This document shows, piece by piece, positions 1 to 4,825 of a DNA stretch of 7,579 nucleotides. The notes under the pieces were generated by a model, which ran no database searches, had not been told where the DNA came from, and worked only from the letters and a program-made list of their open reading frames with translations. The stretch is from Planctomycetota bacterium (GTDB lineage Bacteria; Planctomycetota; Phycisphaerae; Phycisphaerales; UBA1924). The position numbers and the translations under genes were made by a program. Location of the stretch: assembly GCA_023429345.1 (NCBI GenBank), contig JAEYVB010000116.1, positions 1 through 7,579 on the forward strand, read 5' to 3'. How positions within the stretch are numbered: the first letter of the stretch is position 1; every line of letters begins with the position of its first letter.

Positions 1-888
1 CTCCTTGAGGGGGCGACCGGGGAGCGCTACCGCGCCTGGGCCGAAGAGCTCGCGACGCTCCTCGCCCTCGTAGAGGCCGGCATCGATTTCACCGACCAGG
101 AAGATGTGGTAGCCATCGCGCCGGCCGAGCTCCGCGGCAGGCTCGCCGCGCTGCACGACACGATCGTGAGCTTCGCCGGCGCTGCCGCGGGGCGCGAAGT
201 GCCCGCCTCATTCCCGAGGGTTGTCCTCGCCGGCCGACCTAACGCCGGCAAGTCGACCCTTTTCAACACCCTCCTCGGCCGCGCACGCGCCATCGTCTCC
301 GACCGCCCCGGCACCACCCGAGACATTCTCGCCGAGCCGCTGGACCTCACCCGAGACCTCCCCGGGGCTGGCTCTGTCACCCTCATCGACCTCGCCGGGC
401 TCGATGAACACACCCCCGGCGCCGGCGTCGACGCCCAGGCCCAGGCCGCGGCCGCCGAAGCGATCGCCGCCGCGGATGTGATCCTCCAGTGCGACCCCGG
501 CGGCGTCTTCGACCCGCTCCCCGCCCCCCCCTCGACCCCCATCATCCGGGTCCGCACCAAGGCCGACCTACCCACCGCGACTGGCCAGCCGGCGCACGCC
601 ATCCCCATCTGCGCCCTGGACCGCTGGAACCTCCCCACCCTCCGCCGCGCCATAGCCGACGCCGCTACCGGCTCGCGGACCTCCGGCGCTATCGCTCTCC
701 TACCCCGTCACCGGCGGGCACTGGCCCAAACGCTCGCGGCCATAACCGAAGCCTTGCCCCTGACCGATCCTGAACTGAACGCCAGCAGCCTCCGAGCCGC
801 CCTGGATGCGATGGGCGACCTCGTGGGCCGGATATCCCCCGACGATGTCATCGGGCGGATCTTCGCGACGTTCTGTGTCGGGAAATAG
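1..888 (+). CDS. mnmE: tRNA uridine-5-carboxymethylaminomethyl modification GTPase MnmE (5'-truncated by window edge)
   Basis: MnmE works with MnmG in the cytoplasm to place an aminomethyl-type group on C5 of the wobble uridine of certain tRNAs. The frame is open from base 1 and ends with TAG at 886-888, giving 295 residues. The family is about 450 long, so the N-terminal folate-binding domain lies outside. Visible (fragment numbering): helical-domain signature EAGIDFTDQED at 25-35; G1 GRPNAGKST at 78-86, keeping the Asn linked to potassium dependence; G2 GTTRD at 104-108; G3 DLAG at 130-133; G4 TKAD at 186-189; and the C-terminal CVGK (292-295), the family's catalytic CxGK end. G3 normally reads DTAG and G4 NKxD, so both are altered. 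The stop lies 5 bases from the stop of the convergent lipoprotein gene. Identity is secure; how fast this divergent G domain hydrolyses GTP is unknown. Confidence 0.95.
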   Translation, partial: LLEGATGERYRAWAEELATLLALVEAGIDFTDQEDVVAIAPAELRGRLAALHDTIVSFAGAAAGREVPASFPRVVLAGRPNAGKSTLFNTLLGRARAIVSDRPGTTRDILAEPLDLTRDLPGAGSVTLIDLAGLDEHTPGAGVDAQAQAAAAEAIAAADVILQCDPGGVFDPLPAPPSTPIIRVRTKADLPTATGQPAHAIPICALDRWNLPTLRRAIADAATGSRTSGAIALLPRHRRALAQTLAAITEALPLTDPELNASSLRAALDAMGDLVGRISPDDVIGRIFATFCVGK

Positions 889-893
889 GATTA

Positions 894-1376
894 TCAAGTC
901 GGATTATTTGTGCGCTCGGGCGGGGGGAGCACCGGGGGCGTCGGTGGCAGGATCGGCTCCGACGGCTGTCCCGGGGTCTCCAGCGGCGAGGTCCTGCGAT
1001 CGACCCGCACGAACCGCACCCCAGCCGCCGGGACGGGCATGGCGTTGGCCAGGTCCCCGCTCTCATGCCCCAGATCCATGATCTCCCACCGCATCACCGA
1101 CGGATTCTGCGGGTCCCCCGTCTTCTGGTTGTCGTAGAACCAGATCACCAGCTGCTTCCCGATGGGGACGTCCACAGACCACAGCGGCTGATTCGTAACG
1201 CTGTTCATCAGGGTAACCGTCTGGGGGTTGTCGACGGTGCTGTGGTACGTGTACAGGTCGCGGGACGCCTGAGAGCCCCCGGCCCGGTATCCGGGCATGT
1301 AAAAACACCCGGCCATGAACAGAGCCATGCCCAAGGTCAGCGGGCGTGCCATACGAACGAACGAGCGATTCGGCAT
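894..1376 (-). CDS. Predicted lipoprotein with Pro-rich C-terminal tail, function unknown
   Basis: I do not recognise the family. The 160-residue protein begins with a basic n-region and a hydrophobic stretch (about 12-22) ending in a lipobox-like FMAGC, with Cys24 as the likely lipidated residue. Phe at +2 gives no inner-membrane retention signal, so an outer-membrane anchor is plausible. Residues 40-127 look like one compact domain rich in beta strand, with marked motifs PQTVTLMNS (51-59), LWSVDVPIGKQLVIWF (65-80) and MRWEIMDLG (95-103). Residues 129-160 are Pro-rich and probably disordered or spanning the envelope. An in-frame ATG 23 codons upstream (base 1445) exists. ATG 1376 is preferred because GGAGAGG sits just before it and the signal peptide starts there. 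The gene is divergent from ispF and convergent with mnmE. No enzyme motif is visible. Confidence 0.82.
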   Translation of the reverse strand: MPNRSFVRMARPLTLGMALFMAGCFYMPGYRAGGSQASRDLYTYHSTVDNPQTVTLMNSVTNQPLWSVDVPIGKQLVIWFYDNQKTGDPQNPSVMRWEIMDLGHESGDLANAMPVPAAGVRFVRVDRRTSPLETPGQPSEPILPPTPPVLPPPERTNNPT

Positions 1377-1379
1377 GAT

Positions 1380-1386
1380 CCTCTCC
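1380..1386 (-). promoter_or_regulatory. Ribosome binding site of the predicted lipoprotein gene
   Basis: On the minus strand this reads GGAGAGG, three bases before ATG 1376; its GGAG core is 6 bases from the start. It supports this ATG over the in-frame one at 1445. Confidence 0.7.
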
Positions 1387-1397
1387 GGAGCCGGTAA

Positions 1398-1412
1398 GGC
1401 GGCCAAGCCGCC
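1398..1412. repeat. Perfect 6-bp inverted repeat in the lipoprotein/ispF divergent region
   Basis: GGCGGC and GCCGCC are separated by CAA. This could form a stable hairpin in the leader of the minus-strand lipoprotein mRNA, about 20 bases upstream of its start codon. No T-run follows on either strand, so it does not look like an intrinsic terminator. It may be mRNA structure or a protein site, and such repeats also arise by chance at this GC content. Confidence 0.35.
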
Positions 1413-1420
1413 CGGGTGAG

Positions 1421-1432
1421 GTACAGTGTATC
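1421..1432. promoter_or_regulatory. Candidate shared -10/operator element between divergent genes
   Basis: This is the most AT-rich patch of the 120-base intergenic region and contains the near-symmetric TACAGTGTA (1422-1430). Read on the plus strand it offers TACAGT and on the minus strand TACACT, each matching four of six bases of a sigma-70 -10 box. A start downstream would give ispF a leader of about 60 bases and the lipoprotein gene one of about 40. No convincing -35 box was found on either strand, so this is only a candidate. Confidence 0.25.
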
Positions 1433-1486
1433 GTCCGGCCGGCACCCCGCTCCTGAGTGCATGAAACGGGGATCACGCGGCCGCAA

Positions 1487-1492
1487 GGGGGA
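1487..1492 (+). promoter_or_regulatory. Ribosome binding site of ispF
   Basis: GGGGGA, preceded by A (AGGGGGA at 1486-1492), ends 4 bases before ATG 1497. It decides the start against an in-frame upstream codon at 1416 and the internal ATG at 1506. The surrounding 13 bases are also found before the entericidin-like gene. Confidence 0.7.
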
Positions 1493-1496
1493 CCGA

Positions 1497-2024
1497 ATGA
1501 CGGACATGAATATCCCGTTTCGGATCGGCCAAGGCTACGACCGTCACCGGCTCTCCGGAAACCGGAGCCCGGCCGCAGGGGCACAGTGGGGGCGTCCCAT
1601 GGTGATCGGGGGAATTCCCTTCCCCGCCGACTTCGGGCCGGTGGCACATTCCGACGGCGATGCCCTCATGCACGCCATCACCGACGCGGTCCTGGGCGCC
1701 CTGGGCCTGCCAGACATCGGCCAGCTCTTCCCGGACAAGGACCCCCAGTGGGCCGGGGCGGCCTCGGAAGTGTTCCTGTCGGAGGCTGTCCGAATGGCCG
1801 CGGAGCAGGGATGGCAGGTCGGGAACGTGGACGCCACAGTGGTTGTGGAGCGTCCCAAGCTGGGGCCCCGGAAGGAAGAGGTTCGGGACAATCTGGCCCG
1901 CATCCTCGGCATCACCCCGGACGGTGTGAACATCAAGGGCAAGACCGCCGAGCTGGTGGATCGGATGAGCCCGGGGCAACTCATCGAGGCCCACGCGGCG
2001 GTGCTCATGGTGCGTCGGCCGTAG
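1497..2024 (+). CDS. ispF: 2-C-methyl-D-erythritol 2,4-cyclodiphosphate synthase
   Basis: IspF converts 4-diphosphocytidyl-2-C-methyl-D-erythritol 2-phosphate to the 2,4-cyclodiphosphate, releasing CMP, in the MEP isoprenoid pathway. It is a cytosolic homotrimer with a zinc ion per active site. The 175-residue product has zinc ligands in YDRH (Asp15, His17) and AHSDGD (His51), the LPDIGQLFPDKDP block (71-83) with Asp73 matching E. coli Asp56, GNVDATVVVERPKLGPR (109-125) for the cytidine and trimer core, and KGKTAE (147-152) matching the usual KATTTE. Compared with E. coli there is an insertion near residues 20-32, and the usual C-terminal GRGEGI is replaced by SPGQLI. IspD is not adjacent. 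The last 20 bases overlap the end of the convergent dehydrogenase gene. Identity is secure despite the divergent C-terminus. Confidence 0.94.
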   Translation: MTDMNIPFRIGQGYDRHRLSGNRSPAAGAQWGRPMVIGGIPFPADFGPVAHSDGDALMHAITDAVLGALGLPDIGQLFPDKDPQWAGAASEVFLSEAVRMAAEQGWQVGNVDATVVVERPKLGPRKEEVRDNLARILGITPDGVNIKGKTAELVDRMSPGQLIEAHAAVLMVRRP

Positions 2025-2871
2025 GAGGCTCCGGACGGGCAGCGGTCGCCTCGAGCGCACCCACGATCCTGTTGCGCCGCCGGGCGTACCGGACCAGAAC
2101 GTGATCAGCCACCCCGGGGAAGGCCGTCGCGAGGGCCAGGCCGAGGCGGGCCGGCGCGCTGGTCCACACCTCACCTCGGGGCCGATGCAGGCACCGCAGT
2201 ACCGCACGGGCGACCCTTTCCGGGGACTGCATGAACGTCTCGGGCGTACGCACGCCGATGCTGCGGCCGCCCGACCGCTGATCCACCCGCTCAAAGAACT
2301 CGGACGTGGTGCCGATCGGGTGGACCGACGAAACGTGAACGCCGGACCCCGCCAGCTCGATGCGCAGGGCCCGCGCGATGTGGTCCTGGGCGGCTTTGCT
2401 CGCCGAATACGGCGAGAAATAGGGGGATCCGAGTTTCGAGATCGAGCTCGAGCAAACCAGGATGTGTCCCGCTCCCGACCCGAGCAGCCCCGGGAGCGCC
2501 GGCCGGATGGTGTTGAGCGTGCCGTAGAAGTTGGTCTCGAAGATCGCCCGGATCTCGTCGTCGGTCGTATCGAGGAGCGGCTTCTCGAACCCGTAGCCGG
2601 CGTTCGCGAAGACGGCGTAAAGGCCGCCGAACTCGGCGTGCGCAAGATCGATCAGGCGCCGGCAGTCCTCGGCCCGGACGACATCCGCCGGGACCGCGAC
2701 CGCGCTCCCGCCGAAAGAGGCGATCTCGGTCACGACCGTGTCGAGCTTGTCGCGCCGCCGCGCGCCCAGCGCAACCGGCATCCCCGCCCGCGCGCAGGCG
2801 AGAGCCGTCGCGCGGCCGATGCCGCTGCTGGCGCCGGTGATCGCGATGGGCCTGCCGCGCAGATCAATCAT
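2005..2871 (-). CDS. Short-chain dehydrogenase/reductase (classical SDR family)
   Basis: This 288-residue protein has a complete classical SDR core: the dinucleotide-binding TGASSGIG (12-19), NAG (90-92), and a catalytic set Asn114, Ser142, Tyr155 and Lys159 in YSASK. GARRRDKL after the second strand (37-44) places Arg where NADP-preferring members have it, so NADP(H) use is likely. The usual HPG segment reads VHPIGTTSEF (183-192). Residues 240-265 are hydrophobic then basic and could bind a membrane surface. The substrate cannot be read from the sequence. The start is ATG 2871; no good Shine-Dalgarno sequence precedes it, and the leader contains a small inverted repeat. It is the last gene of the minus-strand run, 45 bases after the entericidin-like gene, and its final 20 bases overlap ispF in the opposite direction. 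Confidence 0.93.
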   Translation of the reverse strand: MIDLRGRPIAITGASSGIGRATALACARAGMPVALGARRRDKLDTVVTEIASFGGSAVAVPADVVRAEDCRRLIDLAHAEFGGLYAVFANAGYGFEKPLLDTTDDEIRAIFETNFYGTLNTIRPALPGLLGSGAGHILVCSSSISKLGSPYFSPYSASKAAQDHIARALRIELAGSGVHVSSVHPIGTTSEFFERVDQRSGGRSIGVRTPETFMQSPERVARAVLRCLHRPRGEVWTSAPARLGLALATAFPGVADHVLVRYARRRNRIVGALEATAARPEPPTADAP

Positions 2872-2888
2872 GGGGTCAGCGTAACCCC
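2872..2888. repeat. Small inverted repeat abutting the SDR start codon
   Basis: GGGGT and ACCCC flank 7 bases and end directly at the SDR ATG on the minus strand. In mRNA the pairing would hold the only G-rich, Shine-Dalgarno-like stretch in a stem beside the start codon. This could lower initiation, but the stem is only 5 bp, so the case is weak. Confidence 0.25.
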
Positions 2889-2916
2889 CGAGCGTCCGTT
2901 CGGCGAGCCGCCGGCC

Positions 2917-3057
2917 TCAATAGAACATCTGCTCCTGCACGTACTCCGCGCTGCCGGAGATGTCCTCGCCGAGCCCCCTGACCATGTTGCAGCCGGCCAG
3001 GAGCGCCATCGAGCCGAGAAGGAGCGTGCCGAGAACGGTGCGGACGGCGGTCTTCAT
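2917..3057 (-). CDS. Entericidin A/B-like small lipoprotein
   Basis: This is a 46-codon gene ending in TGA at 2917-2919. The product starts MKTAVRTVLG, continues with a hydrophobic segment (8-19) and a classic lipobox LAGC (20-23), so Cys23 would be lipidated and a mature peptide of 24 residues remains. After the Cys, NMVRGLGEDISGSAEYV resembles the entericidin pattern CNTxxGxGxDI followed by a short amphipathic helix. In E. coli, EcnA and EcnB are an antidote/toxin lipoprotein pair linked to stationary-phase lysis; many bacteria carry a single homologue of unproven role. A strong AGGGGGA ribosome binding site sits 3 bases before the ATG. The gene lies between murJ (90 bases upstream) and the SDR gene (45 bases downstream). 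No partner copy is in the window. Family assignment is good; toxin activity is not shown. Confidence 0.82.
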   Translation of the reverse strand: MKTAVRTVLGTLLLGSMALLAGCNMVRGLGEDISGSAEYVQEQMFY

Positions 3058-3060
3058 GGG

Positions 3061-3067
3061 TCCCCCT
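3061..3067 (-). promoter_or_regulatory. Ribosome binding site of the entericidin-like gene
   Basis: On the minus strand this reads AGGGGGA, 3 bases before ATG 3057. It is one of the best matches to the anti-Shine-Dalgarno sequence in the window and supports the small gene as real. Confidence 0.7.
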
Positions 3068-3069
3068 TG

Positions 3070-3088
3070 CGTGTGCAGGCCGTGTGCA
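3070..3088. promoter_or_regulatory. Direct repeat CGTGTGCA x2, 11-base period, upstream of the entericidin-like gene
   Basis: CGTGTGCA occurs at 3070-3077 and 3081-3088, that is TGCACACG twice on the minus strand. The 11-base period is about one helical turn, so both copies face the same side of DNA, as in direct-repeat operators. The site lies within the 90-base murJ-to-entericidin gap, just upstream of the ribosome binding site. No convincing sigma-70 promoter was found beside it; regulatory function is inferred. Confidence 0.3.
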
Positions 3089-3147
3089 ACAGCCTAGCCC
3101 GGGCGCAATGCACCCTGTCCGTTTCCTTTCCCCGGGTTCAACGCCGT

Positions 3148-4788
3148 TCATCGCCGGAGCAGCCAGCCGAGTTCCTTCAGCCGCAGGATGCGGGCGATCC
3201 CGGCGAACGCGGCCACCCCGAGCATGGCGCTCACCACGAGGGAGGCGAACCGCCCTCCCCACGAGGCGGGGAAGGGCCAAACCCGCTGCACCGCGTACAC
3301 CGCCGCCCCCATGAGCAGCCCCGCCAGGAACACACGCCCGAACGAGCGGAGGAGGTCCCTGTCGAGGACCGGCTGGTTCACCGCGGGTGTGCGGCGCACC
3401 GCGGCCATCAGCACGACGCACTGGAGCATCGCCGACAGGCTGGTCGCCGCCGCGAGGCCGGCCTCGCCGAGCGGCCAGATCAGGCCGAGGTTCAGCAGGA
3501 AGTTGACGCCCACCATGACGATCGCGATCCGCATCGGCGTGCGCGTGTCTCCCTGGGCGTAGAAGGCGCGGGTGAGCACGTGGTTCAGCGAATACGCCCA
3601 CACCCCCGGGGCAAACCCCGCGAGCGCCAGCGCCGACCGCTCCAGGCTCGCCGGCGAGAAGCCCGACCTCCCGTACCCGTACAGCACCGCCGTGATGTCT
3701 TCCCGCACCAGCACCAGCCCGATGCTGGCCGGCAGCCCGATGAATACCGAGAGCCGCAGCCCGCGACGCAGCGTCGCCAGGAACTCCCCCGGCTCATCCG
3801 CGTGCCGCGACAGCAGTGGGAACACCGCCGTCGCCACCGCGATCCCGAAGACCCCCAGCGGAAAGTGGTAGAGCCGCTGCGCCGAGGCCAGGATGATGTT
3901 CGAGCTCTCATCCATCGGGTAGCGGTAGCCCAGCAGAAAGGGCCCCACCCAGATCGGCCACATCGCGTACAGCGTGTCGAGGAAGGTGTTAATCTGCAGC
4001 GTCCCCATGCCGATCAGCACCGGCACGAACCGCCGCAGCATCCGCTTCCCGCGCTCCCCCGCATCGCGGACCGCCCGGGTCCAGCGCACGTAAGGCCGCA
4101 GGAGCCGCAGGAACCAGAGGCACTGCGTGACCCCGGAGACCACCGTCGCAACGCCGAGCGCATACGCCACGCCCGGCCCGCCGTGCTGTCCTGTCGCGAC
4201 AAAGTAAAGGCCCGTCGCCACGATCACCGCGTTCAGGATCACCGGCCCGGCCGCCGATGCCGCGAACCGCCCGTGCACCTGGAGCATCCCCCCGAGGATG
4301 GCCGCGGCGCACACCAGCGGCATGAACGGCAGCATCACCATCACCAGCCGCAGCGAGAGCACGCGGTCCGGGTCGTGGGGCAGGAGGGCGATCGCCAGCA
4401 GGAGCCCGAGCTCGCCGATGACCGTGATCGCGGTGGTCACCAGCAGCAGCACGGCGACCGTCAGCGACGCGAACCGGTCGGCCGCGCCGGGATCGGCCTT
4501 GTGCGTCCGCGTGTACTCCGGGATAAAGGCCGCGGAAAGAGCGCCCTCCCCGAAAAGCCTGCGGAAGAGATTCGGGATCGCGAACGCCGCCACGAACGCC
4601 GAGCCCAGCGCCGTCTCGCCAAAGATCCGGACCACCAGCACCTCGCGGGCCAGCCCGCCGAAGCGCGAGAGGAGCGTCATCCCGGAAACCGAGCGGACCG
4701 CCCCCGCCAGGGCGCGGTGCGACTGCTCCGAACCCGCGGGCGCGCCCGCTTCCGGCTGTTTCTGAGGGGCGGGAGTCTCGGCGCTCAC
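3148..4788 (-). CDS. murJ: Lipid II flippase MurJ (MviN family)
   Basis: MurJ moves lipid II across the cytoplasmic membrane for peptidoglycan assembly. The 546-residue product carries the MviN/MurJ N-terminal signature GMTLLSRFGGLARE (36-49), VRIFG (53-57), and PNLFRRLFGEGALSAAFIP (72-90), followed by repeated hydrophobic segments consistent with 14 membrane helices. Arg42, Arg48, Arg76 and Arg305 match E. coli cavity residues Arg18, Arg24, Arg52 and Arg270. Asp39 of E. coli is Ser63 here and Asp25 is Glu49. A loop before AQRLYHFPLGVFG (303-315) is about 14 residues longer than in E. coli. The open frame extends to 4899 inside the antiporter gene. I chose GTG 4788 because it starts after the antiporter stop; TTG 4806 is an alternative, and no ATG occurs before the first helix. 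It is the fourth gene of the parA operon. Confidence 0.93.
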   Translation of the reverse strand: MSAETPAPQKQPEAGAPAGSEQSHRALAGAVRSVSGMTLLSRFGGLAREVLVVRIFGETALGSAFVAAFAIPNLFRRLFGEGALSAAFIPEYTRTHKADPGAADRFASLTVAVLLLVTTAITVIGELGLLLAIALLPHDPDRVLSLRLVMVMLPFMPLVCAAAILGGMLQVHGRFAASAAGPVILNAVIVATGLYFVATGQHGGPGVAYALGVATVVSGVTQCLWFLRLLRPYVRWTRAVRDAGERGKRMLRRFVPVLIGMGTLQINTFLDTLYAMWPIWVGPFLLGYRYPMDESSNIILASAQRLYHFPLGVFGIAVATAVFPLLSRHADEPGEFLATLRRGLRLSVFIGLPASIGLVLVREDITAVLYGYGRSGFSPASLERSALALAGFAPGVWAYSLNHVLTRAFYAQGDTRTPMRIAIVMVGVNFLLNLGLIWPLGEAGLAAATSLSAMLQCVVLMAAVRRTPAVNQPVLDRDLLRSFGRVFLAGLLMGAAVYAVQRVWPFPASWGGRFASLVVSAMLGVAAFAGIARILRLKELGWLLRR

Positions 4789-4825
4789 GACAGGGATATC
4801 GGCCAAAGTCGGTATCCCGGTGCGG

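Noticed and set aside
1473..2645. 390-codon minus-strand open frame across ispF and the SDR gene
   Set aside because: It is out of frame with the SDR and antisense to ispF, both of which have complete family motifs.
3097..3104. GCCCGGGC palindrome downstream of murJ as a terminator
   Set aside because: It has no loop and no T-run, and 8-base GC palindromes are expected often at this composition.
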